DNA of 64,000 bases from Amylostereum areolatum (lineage: Eukaryota; Basidiomycota; Agaricomycetes; Russulales; Stereaceae), in the NCBI GenBank assembly GCA_012932865.1, contig SAXG01000001.1, forward strand, positions 1,105,693 to 1,169,692, read 5' to 3'. Below are positions 23,076 to 35,638 of the stretch, piece after piece. Each line of letters opens with the position of its first letter. The first letter of the stretch is position 1. A program made the position numbers and the translations under genes. Below the pieces are notes generated by a model. The model did no database searches. It was not told the DNA's origin and saw only the letters and a program-made list of their open reading frames with translations.

Positions 23076-23349
23076 GTCTCGGGACCGTCTCCGTCCGCAG
23101 TAAGTATGTACCCCGAGGGCCCGAAGTCCAAGGCAGAAATCAGACCATTGTTCAGACCAAGACTTGAATTTATTGGAATAAACACGTATGCTAGAGATAC
23201 ACAAACGGCGACAGCGCTGGAGAGCATGCGTCCATAAATTCTAAAAATACGACGGGAAAAAATGCAATGATTAAAACCGATACTGTGAAGCTCTACCTCC
23301 CAAAAAACATGTCGTGTCCATGATGAGATATGGGGCTGCTAAAGATCCT

Positions 23350-26300
23350 TCAGAACTGCCAGTCTGGGTCAACCTCAAGAGCCCAAGGGACTATATGCCT
23401 CGTGTTAGACCTCACTGTGACAGCCTGGAAAGACAGTACGTACACTTGGTCAGAAGCGTCTTCGAGAACAGTCTCTCAATCGGTACTTCGTGTTTCTTGC
23501 ACCACGCAGCCGTTATCCTACCCCCGAACGGTCAACATCATATCCGCGCAATGTATGAAAAGGTAGCACAGACCTCGGGTCAAGATAGTTGATCTTGGAG
23601 GTGCCTAGCGCGACCTCTTTGCCGGCCTCGCGGTCATCCATCTGCAGTTTGAACGTTTTAATCTTGTCATCAAGTTTCTCGATCGCTTCCTCGAGCTTTT
23701 CCACTGGTTTCTTGGTCGAAGACTTGCCCGTACCACGTTCTTTCTCCAATCTCGCGAACTCCTCTTCCACTGCCGCCAGCCGCCCGTCCAGCACACTCTC
23801 GTCTTGTAACTCCTTCCCTTCCTCCGCCAACTTCTCGTTCTCCTTCGCAAACTTCTTCTCGACGCGTTCGATCTCCTTCGCTTTGAGTGCCGTCTCATGC
23901 TCTACAATGCCGTCTTCGTCCAGATCCGACTCGTCTTCAGAGTACTTCTTCTTCTTCTTGTAAGAGGAGTCCACCGCGAACAGCGAGTGTCGAAGCTTCA
24001 TACGCTCGTACTTGAACCCACGGAGCTGGAAAAAATGCATGAGCGCCTGAGGTCGCGTACAAAAAATTCGGCACACCTTGTCCTTCATCTTAGCCATGGA
24101 TTGGTCATGTGTCTTGGGCACGGCACGCTGATGGTTACACAAAATCGCTACCATCCGATTAGAGTGGTTGTAGTGATTGAGTTTCTCTTGGACTGAGCCT
24201 TGCGCTGGTGTGCCGTCGTCCAGCTGCTGTTGGAAAGTGATTGACGCGTTATAAGTACGGAACACCTTGGCGCTGAGACCTTTCATGTATTGCTGAAAAT
24301 GCTTGTTCAATATGCCCGGCTATCATGAAAGTGAGTAAACAAGCTTTGCACGAACAACGAGATCCTCACATTGATGCGGTCGAAGAGTAAGTCGTCGTCC
24401 TTCTTGTCTCGTTTGAAGATCCGGACGTTCTTGAAGACTTTCGTCGTGACATCCACTCGGTTGTAGTAACGAATCGAGTCTTTACCCAAGAAGTCGAAGA
24501 CAAGGGCCAGCGGAGGATCGAGGGTAACATGTTCACAGCGCAATGAACAGCAACCCACGGTATCGGCCTCGTCGTCACCCTTTTCATTACCAGCACGAAG
24601 GGCAAGCTTGTCGATGAAGTACATGGCCGTGGCACGCATGCGTGTCTGCATCAACTTGTCGTTGAGGTCTCTTTCATAGTCTTGACGGATGCGGTCGATA
24701 TGGTTCTGCAAAATTAGCAGGATCAGGATCGTTATGAACTGGGCAGGCGGTCATATATCACCTTCAGTTCGCGTGCCTTCTCGAACTTCGTCATATCGCT
24801 CTGTCCCTTGAGCGAACTTCCAGCCGCCAAAAACACATACTTGTGGCTGCCGTTGATGTTCTCGATCCAGGTTGCTAGCCATGTAACGGTGTTGTCGTGT
24901 ATGACTTGTTTCCATTTGCCACCAACATTAGGGGCTGGTATGGGGGCATTGGCACCGATGTTGATAATAACATCCTCAGGGCGGACGCGCAACTGGACAT
25001 AATTAGCTTCGATGTTCGTGAAGGTGAATATCTCCTAGGAACACACCTTCAAGGCACCTTTCTTTGGATGTTCACCACGGCCTCGGAAAAGGCCTGGTGG
25101 TTCGATTCTGAAGTTCCCCACTTTCTCCTTGCGTCCGTCAAGCACACAGGCGGTGTACTTCGCCTCTGCTTCGTCCTTCTGTTTCTTCAGTTCCTTCTTC
25201 TCGGCAGCCGAAAGCGCTTTCTTCTTTGCCTTCTCGCTATCGAAATACTCGAACATTGGACGAAAATCACAACGGTTGAAGTCGGTAATCTTTGTGCCAT
25301 CGCGCTAAGCCGTGATACGACGTGAGCGTCAGTGCGAAGAGGGAAATCGGGGTAACTTGCTGGAGGATTCTTCTTCAGAACAACTTGCCAGTCGTTAAAG
25401 AAGTTCTTGTTGAAGGTTGAATCCTTCGCATGATCCGTCTCCAACATGGCAGCATAGAAGCCAGCAACTTCCTCGGCAGCAGGAGAAAGATTGACAGGTT
25501 TCCCTGAAACGATCACATGAATACGCAGCCAGAAAGGATGGGAGACAACGCACCATTGTACTTCATCTTGACATTCTCTGGGAGCGGCTCGTATGGTGGG
25601 GGGAAAATGACACCGTTGTGTTCCAGCGTTGTCCACTTCTGTGAACCGTCTCCCAGCATTTCGTCCTGCTGCTTCTCCCACCATCTGAACTTCTCCTCTT
25701 CCTCCTCCCTTTCCTTTTCCTTCTTTGTTTTGCCCTTCTTAGAGTCTTCTCCGCCCCCCTCCTTTTTGGCCCTCCCGCGTTTCTTCGGCTGTGGGACGTC
25801 TGTCTCCGAACCGGGCTCCTCCTTCTTCGCCCGCTTTGGTGCACGTTTCTTCGGCGGCTTCTCTTCGTCGCTTTCCTCCTTCACCTTCCGCCGTTTCTTT
25901 GCGGGGGCCTTCTTCGGTGTGGCGGGTTCGCGTTCAGAGTCACCGAACTCCTCCTCGGACTCCTCTTTCTTCACCTTGCGTTTCGCGGGCGAAGCGGGCG
26001 TCGTGCCGCCTCTACTGCTGGACGCGAGCTGGCTCCCGAGGGGAGTATCATCCGAGTCGCTCTCCGAGTCCCAAATCGCGGCCGAGAGCTTTCCCTTCCC
26101 ATTAGTGAGGGAAGTGGAAACCGTCGTGGCCATGGTCGCGCGGGGCATGGGTACGGCGGCGGAACGGCGGAGTTTCGGGGGCGAGGACGCAAGGGGGGCA
26201 TCATCGTCACTGGAAAGGGACGCGACATGTTTGCGCTTGCGAGCGCGCGAGTCTCCCGCGGTTGTGTCAGCCTCGGACTTGCTGCGCGTGGTTTGCGACT

Positions 26301-26541
26301 TAGTGATAGAAAGCATAAGCGCCGAGTTGTCCAGAAAAGTGAACAAGGCAGGGGGGACACGTACAAGTGGCAAGTCGTCGTCCTCGCTCATGGGGGACTC
26401 GTCCCCATAAAGGTGGAGGTTTCCATTCCCGTTTCGGGTGGGAGGTGCGACGTGGCCATTCATAGGTTTAGCGGCGGGAACACTAGACTGAGACGCAAGA
26501 GGGACGTCGTCGTCGGAGAGCATCTCCACATCGCGGCTCAT
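23350..26541 (-). CDS. TOP1: DNA topoisomerase I (type IB)
   Basis: Nuclear type IB enzyme that relaxes supercoils ahead of replication and transcription forks. A 300-residue N-terminal region is Lys/Glu/Ser-rich and disordered, with repeated basic patches ([25 protein letters not shown]) as in all eukaryotic Top1. The core follows: [55 protein letters not shown], then a coiled-coil linker rich in Glu and Lys. The catalytic Tyr lies in [11 protein letters not shown]. The C-terminus needs two further exons: [20 protein letters not shown] and then, after a 53-nt intron, a last exon ending [11 protein letters not shown] at the stop 23350-23352. About eight introns in all. The start [12 protein letters not shown] is the first ATG of the frame. 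Divergent from NDUFB3 with 309 bp between ATGs. Confidence 0.95.
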
Positions 26542-26850
26542 GGTGGTAGAGATAAAATTAGGGGACTAAAGTGGCGGGGAGGAGAGGAACAAGGAGACCG
26601 AGAGGGAATGATGGAGAAAAACGACAGAGTCGAGTTGGCTTTTGTATGGCTGTTCGGATAAGCCAAGGTGATCTCAACCGGCCCTAAACTACTGCCCGGC
26701 ACCCCCCGCCCAACCGCTCCCACGCTAAGTCCCACTTGCCTCTCCCCTTGCCCCGACAGCGTCCTCCTTATTCGTCCTCGTCAGTCGACCTACGCTGTCC
26801 GTCTCTCAGCCGGCTCTCAGCTTACCATTACTATCATAACAGTTATCACC

Positions 26851-27051
26851 ATGGCAAACGGTCCCCAGCTCTTCCGCGACCCTTGGGCCAAACGCGACGC
26901 CTGGCGCAAGCACCCCGTATTCTCCAACCGCGCCATGTTCTCCAACCTTTTCCCCGGCTTCGGCATCGCCCTCGTGGCCTTCACTGCGTACGTTGTTGCA
27001 GACAATGTCTACTTCTCAAAGAGGGTCAAGCACGAGGAGGCCCACCATTAG
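26851..27051 (+). CDS. NDUFB3: NADH:ubiquinone oxidoreductase B12 subunit (NDUFB3-like)
   Basis: A single-exon gene of 66 residues, in the usual size range. Accessory subunit of the membrane arm of mitochondrial complex I. The family core is clear: FRDPWAKRDAWRKHPVFSNR, then FSNLFPGFGIALVAFTAYVV, one TM segment, and a short charged tail ending HEEAHH. The ATG has a good context (ATCACCATGGC). The leader is C/T-rich and no TATA box is visible, as for many housekeeping genes. It shares a 309-bp upstream region with TOP1. From 27052 to about 27700 the downstream region holds no gene I can support; a TATATAAGG at about 27531-27539 on the + strand has no convincing gene behind it. Confidence 0.92.
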   Translation: MANGPQLFRDPWAKRDAWRKHPVFSNRAMFSNLFPGFGIALVAFTAYVVADNVYFSKRVKHEEAHH

Positions 27052-27700
27052 GCTGGGCGTGCATCGCCGCGCAAAGCCGAGTCAGTCCCTTGCTTTCATC
27101 GCATCATTTACCGCCCCTCACAGTTGCTGTTCTAGATATCTGCCCCATGTCTGAACCCGTGCCTCATTTGCACAGGACGGCCTCGAAGAGAGCGGAGCTG
27201 CTGGATATTTTGATCACATCGTTTATGTCGGACTCCGTCCAGAAGCATCCACGTCAATAGCAGCTTTGTGCGCTTGTACATGTGTTTCAACTCCGGATCC
27301 GCGTGTGGCCTTTTCCTCTTTGTTTCTTCGTCATCTGTTTTGCAATTCCCATGAGGCCCGCACTACTGCTGGAGGCTGACCACCACCGGCGGATATGACC
27401 CGCCCAGACCGCATGGGCGAGAGCAGCATCCACCTGGATCGACGAATGCTGCCAATATGCATCGGACCAGATGTCTCTCCAGACTACACATCGCCGGCGT
27501 CCATCCCATCTCAGTGACGGAATCACACCATATATAAGGGGAGTCAAGGACCATAACACATTTCGCTTGACGTGATGTGCGGGTACAGTCTGCCAGACAC
27601 CACCCCCATTCAGACTGAAAGTTCTCTTGACAGGCTCGTTCTTGTCAACATTTACACAGGGAACTCCCCCGCGGCACGCCGACGCCAAATATATTACAGG

Positions 27701-28701
27701 TCACACCCACCAGAACCCAATCACAATCTTGTTATGACGTTCCATCGCCGTCGGCACGCGTATCCCCGGAACGACACTCTCCAGGGAGCTGCGGGTGGAC
27801 GACCTAGCTGCCAAAGCTGGACGTGCCAGGAGAGGCGGAGATGGCGGTGGGAGTTTCTCCGCGCACCCACACCCCGGCATACACTGTGGCGGGTGGACGA
27901 CGGTCTGTGTGCCTTGCGGCATCTGGACGAGACCAAAGCGGAGGCGCCACAAGTAGAAAATCAGAGCAAGAGGAAACGGCGACGGTGAGTCCGTGATGTC
28001 GCGGCACCACACCTCGGCGTCGACCATGGCCGCAGTGGCAAAGGCGACCGTGAGGAGGATAATTGGGTAGATTGTCACTACCGGCGACGTCAGGACGTGG
28101 CGTGCATGCGACGGACATAAACCGTACCGATGCCTGTCAGCGACCAGCTGAACACGCGTACTAGCACGAAGGGCCAGGCCATGGACGCATGTTCTTGGGC
28201 CGGGACGAGGGTGAGACTGTATAGGCTCATGACTGTTGGATGCACAAGTGGCATGAATGCGGCTCCTACTTAGGGACGGAGGTGGCGACTTACTCATGGT
28301 CAGTGGCACCAGACATGATGTCCAGAGGCATTCAACGCCGACGAGTGTGGGCAAAGATGTCAATGTGATCCACTTTGGCATAATTCTGTTGGTGCAACCG
28401 GGATGGTGTCAGATGCGATGAATGCGCGGCGGAGACGGACGCGGGGAAATGGGGATGAACGCACGCGCAGAGGGAGATTAGGAGAGCAATACCAGAGATG
28501 ATTGCGAGCACACAGAGATCGGTCTTGCGGGCGTAGAGATTGTGCAGGGAAAGTGAAAGCACCAAATTGGCAAGCGAGGAGAGGACAAACGCCACTACGA
28601 AGGAAGGGTCAGGATCGACTCGGAGAGTACATGCGGGCGGACAGCCGTTGCAACTTACCGAGCCAGAACTTGCGGAAAGCGCGGAACCTGAACTTGAGCA
28701 T
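27701..28701 (-). CDS. Four-TM membrane protein, function unknown
   Basis: An ATG at 28701 opens a short exon (MLKFRFRAFRKFWL) with a good GTAAGT donor. The second exon carries two hydrophobic segments (FVLSSLANLVLSLSLHNLYA and LCVLAIISGIALLISLCACV). The third carries LVGVECLWTSCLVPLTM. A fourth reads SLYSLTLVPAQEHASMAWPF to SWSLTGI. The last begins VTIYPIILLTVAFATAAMVD and ends with a Pro/Arg-rich tail at the stop near 27701. The four-TM layout with a short N-terminal basic stretch resembles the MARVEL-like four-TM proteins common in Agaricomycetes, but no diagnostic motif is visible and I assign no function. Exon edges of the middle part are approximate. The tail could be shorter if a further intron exists. 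Confidence 0.6.
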
Positions 28702-29429
28702 GGAGGGTGCTTGGGGCGGGCGTCGTGGAGGAGAGACGGGGGCGTCAACGCCTCTCAGTGGGCGAGGGCTCCAGTGAAATGGAGAAATTTCGGTCTGGTC
28801 TGCCGTTGTTCTCAGACTGAGAAGATGGTCTGAGAGCTGCACAAGTTTCACAAAACCACAGAGCCCAGTGGACATAGGTCGCAGACCGTGCGCTCGGATA
28901 TGTCTTGGACCGGTGCACAGCGGAGAACTTCTGCGAGGAATTGAACATTGGAAGGCGAACAAGCCTCAAGGGAGCAAAGCATGCTGCCATTTCGTTGTGT
29001 ATCTTGGCCCGATGTATGAAAGAGTTAAGATGATGAATTGGTCGAAACGTGATGCATTGATGTAGAGGAAGGCGAGCGAGCAGGTGAAAGGCGAGTTTGG
29101 GCTGCTACTTATTCGTTGCCGGGCCACACGTGCACCATGTCTCACCGACAGACATTGACGGAAGCAGAAGATAGGGGTTTATTCGACGTGAGGGCAGTAG
29201 TCATATAGAGACGAGGGATCAAACGAACGTGATCGCCGACGAGGGTGCGAACTGGTGAAACGACGAAACGCAACGGCACGGTATACGCGTGGCGGGAGAA
29301 ACGTGTTTCTCGTGAAATCTACAAGCCCTGTCAGATGCAGCCACGAAGGCGTGCCTGCCCTACTGCTGTATGCAGCCTGCACCCGGCGGCAAGTCGTACA
29401 AAGCGCAAATCTGACATGCCCTTCTATCA
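28702..29429. other. Intergenic region, no gene seen
   Basis: 730 bp between the four-TM gene (its 5' side) and the 3' end of the GH16 gene. Open frames here are short, on both strands, and have no splice partners. It presumably holds the promoter of the four-TM gene and the GH16 3'UTR. Confidence 0.5.
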
Positions 29430-31203
29430 TTACTTGGGCTGGTAGATCTTGACGCTTTTCACTTCCCAGTCTATAGAACATGGCCCCGAGCATCAGAGCT
29501 AGCGTTCGTGATGAAACTTAAAGGGGTCAGGCAGCGTCACTCACAAGCGTCAGTGAGCGCTGCCCCGTTCTGGAGGACGTAATCTTCGCAGGTGGCGACG
29601 CCCGTGCTTTGCGCGCAGCTCTCCGTCTGTCCCGAAACGCCGGCAGTGCTCCACACTGCACCTGCCCACTGCCCGCTGGTTTACAAGCATCGATCGTCAA
29701 CGAGGAAACAACGAGTTGGGGAAGGGGGCGTACCAGAGTGTAGTGTCAAATATGGCGGAATGGCTCTGGAAAAACTCGAACGGATTGCACGAACTGGCGG
29801 GCCAGTGTGCCATGGGAACTCCCCAGCTCTCAGGGTGCGGTGCGCCGGCCTCGATATCAGGCGGCACGACGTTTCGCGGGAAGAAGTAGACACTGATCCC
29901 GGTAGTATCCCAGAGCACTATATGGCAATGAAACTGAGCCAGGTCAACGAGAGGTAAAGAGGTGCAAACCCACTGGCGTAGACACCACCCCCATTCGCGT
30001 TGAACGCAGAGCCAAAGGAGTTAGAGTTGAAGTCGCGGATGCCACAGCCTTGGTTTCCCGTTGAAGCAGCGGCACAATCGGTCCCACTGACAAGGACCCC
30101 GGACGCTCCGAGCGATTGGAGATTGGTATTGGGCAGTTCACACCCTGCGTTCGTGTGAAGGGTGGCCTGGTTGGCTGTTGACCAGCGTGAGACCAAAGGG
30201 GAGAGTCCACGAGGATGAAAGACATACAGGTATAATTGTTCACGCCCTCCATGATATCGATTTCCCCTGTTGTGGGCCAATTGGGTCCTTAATGAAAGAA
30301 GCTGGTAAACGACGGGAAGATAAGGGCGTAAGGGCAAGAGAAGCCTACAAACCGTTCGTCCAAAATGCTCTGGGGAATCATAACGAATTCAGCATTGTAC
30401 GTCTGAAGGCTCGACAATAGACGTACGGCCACGTCCCGCAACCGGTCGGCGCATGAACGCTGTCCATGATGACAAGGCCGCCGTTGAATGAATACTGGGT
30501 TTGGATACGTATGCTCTGACGGTTCCCCGAAACCTGCGGGGTCGTCTCCACACGCATGATAGCGCTACCGTTTGCGGTTGAAATCAAATTGGCCGCTTGC
30601 TGCAGAAGAAAGCGTTCAGACGTCGACGCGCATCAAAACGTGGGAGACCGTACACCAGTCCCCTGGTCGACATAAGTTACAACACCACCCGTGTCATCTG
30701 CGCCTGTTATAAAGGTCCACCCTGCAAAAAAATTGTCTCCGGACTGAAGGTTGCATGAGGGTCAGGTGCGTGAGTGGAGATGAAGAACATACATAATTCT
30801 GCACGAGGTTGAAGCTAGATTTTCCACTAGGGGAGCTTGTCGTCGCAGCAGGGTTGCCGGCGGTCGTGCTTGTGCCGGTGGGGGCCGAAGGTGAAGGATC
30901 GATACCTGTGCCATTGGAGATTACGGGAGGGTTGAGGTGTCCATTGTGGTACGTGACGGCGACGCAATACGACGCATCGACGATCGACCGACGGGTGAGC
31001 CGGCGTCGCTTTGAGGGCTTTCCTGCAACGAGGCCTCGGAGTGCGATCCGGGTGTCGGTGGCCAGGTCGGCGCTCCGCCTGATGACGGCGCGGTGAAACT
31101 GGTTGGATATGTGGCGAACCCCGTTATGGTGAGCCCAACCAGCGCGAACCAGAGAAAATACGGGAGAGATGGCGACCAAAAGAAAGATAGGATGGAGGTG
31201 CAT
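29430..31203 (-). CDS. Glycoside hydrolase family 16 endo-beta-1,3(4)-glucanase
   Basis: Secreted or wall-bound beta-glucanase acting on laminarin-like glucans, in cell-wall remodelling or nutrition. The start at 31203 gives a signal peptide or signal anchor (MHLHPIFLLVAISPVFSLV). A Ser/Thr/Pro-rich linker follows, then the GH16 domain: GDNFFAGWTFITGADDTGG, SAIMRVETTPQVSGNRQSI, GGLVIMDSVHAPTGCGTW joined to PAFWTN, and the catalytic GEIDIMEGVN with the ExDxxE nucleophile and acid/base glutamates intact. The later part reads TDCAAASTGNQGCGIRDF, NANGGGVYA, TTGISVYFFPRNVVPPDIEA and GAVWSTAGVSGQTESCAQST. The last intron splits the final TDAY codon, and the protein ends YWEVKSVKIYQPK at 29430-29432. 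Six or seven introns. The linker may place the domain away from the membrane or wall. Confidence 0.92.
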
Positions 31204-32162
31204 GGTGGAACAACGCAGGCCAGAGAACGCTCAGACGTCGAAGGGGAGAACCGAGAGGCGGACATGAGCAGGACGCCAGGCATCACATTGTTCTGTGTTT
31301 GCACTCGCTTGTTGCGGCGACCATAGAAGGCAGGTGAAAGAAGCCGTCCACGAGGTGATGCACGACCAGCGCCATATGGGGGGAGAAACAGGCGAGCGAC
31401 CTACATCTGCTGGGTACTATTTTTGACAAACCAGGTTGATGGGCTGAGGCGGGGGATGCTTAGGTTAGGATGAACGACCGAAGAAGGAAAGTTGAAGGAA
31501 AGCGTCGGACACGAGCGAGCACGTGATGGTGATTTGCGGAAGACCGGAGATTTGACGAGGAGATGGTTCCTCGGGATTATGGAACGGAGAGGACGTGGAA
31601 AGTCGAAGGGCAGAAACGGAGGAGTTGGCGGGACAGGAACGGAATTGCGGGGTGCGGGGTGCGTGGGCGTAGTGGTGACCGGTCAACAATGTCGTCATGT
31701 CTGTATCGCCGTCGAGAGCGGAGGGAAAGAATCGGGAACGGGGATCCAAAGGACGTTTGGAGTCGAAGCTGCGTCCAGTCTCGACGGCGAACTTGAAGGC
31801 GGGGCCAATAGTCGGCCAAAAGGCTGTCCAGACCTCGAGGCTCGAGTACAAACGGTGGGCCACCTTCGGACTCGGATTTCTCGGACTGGAACCACGCTCG
31901 GAGCCGACAACACTTTTCATACAATGTCTCCCCAAAGGGGCAGGGGCGTCGGCTGATTTAATGAGCAAAGTAGGCCGTTCCGGGGAGGAGCAGGGGCCGA
32001 AGCACAGAGCGCGTACCCGAGACAGGAAAATGGGCCGATTCGTGGCCGGGGACCTGGCCGGGACGGTGTGAACCGTCTGCTCTCCGTCTTCATCTTCTCT
32101 CTGCCTCGCTCCGGCCGCTCGCTCTCGCCCTCGCCCTCGCTTTCCCCTCCATTCACTCATCC
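31204..32162. other. Divergent promoter region between GH16 and PDK1
   Basis: About 960 bp without a supported gene. The frames present are Arg/Ser/Pro-rich shadows of GC-rich DNA. A long C/T-rich stretch (32090-32160) leads into the PDK1 ATG, as is usual for leaders in this window. Confidence 0.5.
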
Positions 32163-35045
32163 ATGATCCAACTAGAGTCCATCTCCCCTTCTCGCGATTC
32201 TTCTTCGGTTCCAACTCTAGCAGACCTCAGCAGGAACGCTTCCGTTATTTCCACTTCTTCCAACAGCTCAAGCTCGACCGCTTCCCTCCTCCTTACCCCG
32301 CCTCGCAGACCTCGTCCTATCCGTACCTTTTCTTCTCCTCGCTCTCAAAGTCCTGGCGGCCCAACTACTCCTCGCGCTTCCCGTCCTCCAGCCTACATCA
32401 CGCGAGAGCTAGGCCTCGCCGAAGAGCCCCAGGAGCCCTCACGCGCCCCAGAGCTAACACTGCCCCGTTCTCGTGCTCCCTCCAAGTCAAAGTCCCGCAG
32501 TAGCTCTGCTAATGGACGAACGTCCGTAGAGGACTACGAATTCGGTGAGGTGTTGGGCGAGGGCTCCTACTCGACCGTGCGTTAGTCCCTACTTATCCCT
32601 CGCGTTCCCTCTCATACGTAAAAAAGGTTATGCACGTCACGCATCGAACGACTCGTCAAGAATTTGCAGCAAAAATCCTCGATAAAGGTCACCTCAAACG
32701 CCACGATAAATTGCAGACCGCCCTCGCAGAGAAGAACACGCTCATCAGGTTGGGCTCCGGCCACCCAGGAATCGTTCGCCTCCATTCCGCCTTTCAAGAC
32801 GAATGGAGTTTGTGTGAGTGCTATCCCAAACATTTACTGTCGTCCCATCTCTAAAGGCTTGGGTCCCTCAGATTTTGTACTTGACTTGGCTAGAAACGGC
32901 GAGTTACAATCCCGAATATCCCGCATGGGGTCGTTGTCGACCGCGTGTGCTCGTTACTACACCGCCCAGGTCGTGGATGCTCTCGACTACATGCATTCAC
33001 GAGGTGTCATCCACCGGTTCGTGCCCTCTTTCCGCCTCGTGCTTTATAATCATATATTCCTGTGCAGTGATTTGAAACCTGAAAACCTCTTGCTCGACGA
33101 CGCTTTCAGAATCAAGGTCACTGATTTTGGCACCGGAAAGCTCATCAACGTAGCTGGTGCGTTTTCATCCGCTGTTTTCCACTCGCACCCATTCCAATGA
33201 TTCCGTAGCTGAGCCCGCCACCAAGACGTTTGTTGGAACGGCTCAATACGTATCACCGGAACTCCTAGAGGCCAACGAGACGAGTAAGAGGCACGTCGAC
33301 TCTATCTTGTTGTCCCGCCTTGCGCTTACCAACAGCAAAGCTCGGATTTGTGGGCTTTGGGATGCGTATTATACCAGATGATTGCCGGTCGTTTCGCCTT
33401 CCAGGGCTTATCGGAGTATCTCACCTGGCAAAAAATCAAACACCTGGAATATTCATTTCCCGAAGGCTTCGACGAGCAAGCAAAAGATCTCGTCCGACGG
33501 CTCTTGGTATGTAACTCTCATCTTCGCTCTAGGCCCCACGTGCCGATACTCACCGTGCACAGGTTCGGGATCCTCTGGAGCGCTTAGGCGCCGGGCCACA
33601 GGGCAGCGACCATGACATGTCGGCTCTCCGCGCCCACCCCTTCTTCACAGGAGTAAACTGGCAGACTTTATGGACGAACCCAGCACCTCCTCTGGAATCG
33701 GGGCTCGTTCGTCGGGAACACCCGTTGGGCGTAGGCTCAGATCAAAACTGGGAAGACGTTGGAGCAGCATGGGACGAACTTGTGGGGGGAGACGAAGGTG
33801 GGGATGACGACGATGACGATGACGACTCATCTGTCACCCCGGGAGACGATGGGGTGAGGTGGGCGCAAGGCGCAGAAGGTCGAGGGTGTTCGTTGACACG
33901 CTTGGCGCAGACGCCTGAGGTCGTTCCGCCGGAGGAGGTGGGACCGCGCGGTGAACTTCCCAGCTACGCACGGGATCTCCTACCGCCAGCGCGTTCACCC
34001 CCTTCTCCTACACCTGGTGCATCTAGCGATCGTACAATGGTAGGGAGCACAGCTGCTGTCCTGGCCCCCCCGCTTCCGGTCGTCGTAAACGGCAATCGCG
34101 CCATTCAATTCCAACTCCCGGATGTCGTTGCCCTATCAGCCGCAGCAGAATCGACAAGTGGGACAGACGACACTAGCTCGGTCGGGACAGGTGCGGACAA
34201 TTCGCCGGAACGCCCAGCGGATGGGAATACGGGCCCGGCCACGCAGAACGGCAGCGTTAACGGACACGACCCACCAGGGGCCAACGGAGTCCAGAGCGCA
34301 CCGGTAAGTGTGCCGGCGGTCGTGCGCGACGCTTATGCCACGAGTTCGTCGGACGGGAGCCCTGTGGAGAAGCTGGGAGCGGCGCTCGAAGCAATGAAGT
34401 TGAACAGAGGTCGGAATCGGACACGTAGTCCCATGCGGAACGCAGGGCCACCTGTCGAACCCGACTGGTATGTGTTTGTTAAGCTTCGAGCCTTCCATCG
34501 AAACTGACGTAATTTTCGGGCCCATAGGTCGTCAGTCCTCTCGCCAGGAGAGGTCATGCTGTTCAACTCGGAAGTCGAGGAGACCGTGATGAAGCGGAGG
34601 ACTAGCCGTCTCTTGCTACCGCTGCCTGTGGCGCCACGACGGCCGAAGGTCCGGCAACTGGTGCTAACCTCGCATCGGCTGGTATGTCTCAAGCAGCTCA
34701 AGAGTGGGCGCGGAATTGGTATCAAATCAGAATACAGTCTACGGCCGTCAGAAAAGGAAAAGGAGAAGGACAGGGAAAAGGAGCAGCGGTGTATGGTCAC
34801 TGGCGTCGCGAAGAAGGGTGCGCGGGAGTTCGTCATGTTCACGGTGAGCATCTTCATCATCTGGGGCATCCTGCCCTCGACTGACCAGGATGCAGACGAG
34901 CAAGTCCGGCTTCTTCGTGGCGGAGACTGAGGACGCGGCCTCGGTATGGGTAGAGAAGATTACGGAGGCGCTGCGGGTACACGGGGAGCAGCACCGCGAG
35001 CGCAAACCCTCGAACAACGGCACGAATTCGGCCGCACGGACATAA
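32163..35045 (+). CDS. PKH1: 3-phosphoinositide-dependent protein kinase 1 (PDK1/Pkh family)
   Basis: Master kinase that phosphorylates the activation loop of other AGC kinases (Ypk, PKC, Sch9 types). Exon 1 (32163-32576) carries a Ser-rich N-terminus and the P-loop GEVLGEGSYSTV. Exons from 32627, 32872, 33068 and 33209 give AAKILDKGHLKRHDKLQTAL (lysine of subdomain II), VIHR joined to DLKPENLLLDD (catalytic loop), VTDFGTGKL (DFG) and the activation loop KTFVGTAQYVSPELLEA with its threonine. SSDLWALGCVLYQMIAGRFA and VRDPLERLGAG end the kinase domain. A long acidic/disordered insert follows (residues about 420-690, with a run of Asp). The C-terminal domain SSVLSPGEVMLFNSEVEE to VWVEKITEALRV is PH-like, as in PDK1 proteins. 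The exon edge at ETSK/SSDLW is uncertain. Converges with ILV6. Confidence 0.93.
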
Positions 35046-35638
35046 CTTATAACATCAATGTTTAATCCCTCAGGGAGCCCATCTCATCGTATAGTAAGTA
35101 TATAGGTATGCTCACACTCCATCCGCTCCGTACGTTTCATTCGGGGTCTGTCATTTTCTTATATCAACTAGGGGATCGGAAAGTTCTTTCTGCGTACGAT
35201 AGGTTCGTCTCCATACCATAGTGTATTATCTGGTTGCTCGTTTCTCATCCTTTTTATTTCGTCATTTCCTCACTGTCTCTGTCTTTCTCTTGCTTTCGGG
35301 TCGCAGTCTCGGCAGACGGACCATCATGCTACATAGTGCACGCTTCATACTCCTCCGTTCGTCTTTTCGGTTTCGCACATAAACAGAAACGGTATTTATT
35401 TGCTGCATTTACACTACTAGTAATCGCAATCAACAGCTTCGGAACCCGTCGTTTTCTGGTGTGGACTGGAAGTTGCGTAAAGTGATACGGGACCCTATAG
35501 ACTCCTATAGACCCCAAAGCGTAGGATGGAGATCGCTGGCGGTAGATGCGGGTATTATTGGCGCTTCCTTCGACGACGAAAGGACAGAGGCAAGTACGAT
35601 AATTTTTCCTTCCGACAAAAAACCAAACCCTTTCGCGT
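35046..35638. other. Convergent 3' region between PDK1 and ILV6
   Basis: About 590 bp of A/T-richer sequence between two gene ends. It carries the 3'UTRs and probably polyadenylation signals of both genes. No gene is supported here. Confidence 0.5.

Noticed and set aside
23589..23963. A long Ser/Phe-rich frame on the + strand opposite TOP1.
   Set aside because: It is the antisense shadow of the Lys/Glu-rich linker of TOP1; its composition follows directly from that.
25517..26410. A 297-codon + strand frame rich in Ser, Phe and Arg.
   Set aside because: Antisense to the charged N-terminal region of TOP1, whose frame and family motifs are certain.
31465..32214. Long minus-strand frame of about 250 codons opposite the PDK1 promoter.
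   Set aside because: Arg/Pro/Ser-rich composition typical of GC-rich noncoding DNA, and it overlaps the PDK1 start region.
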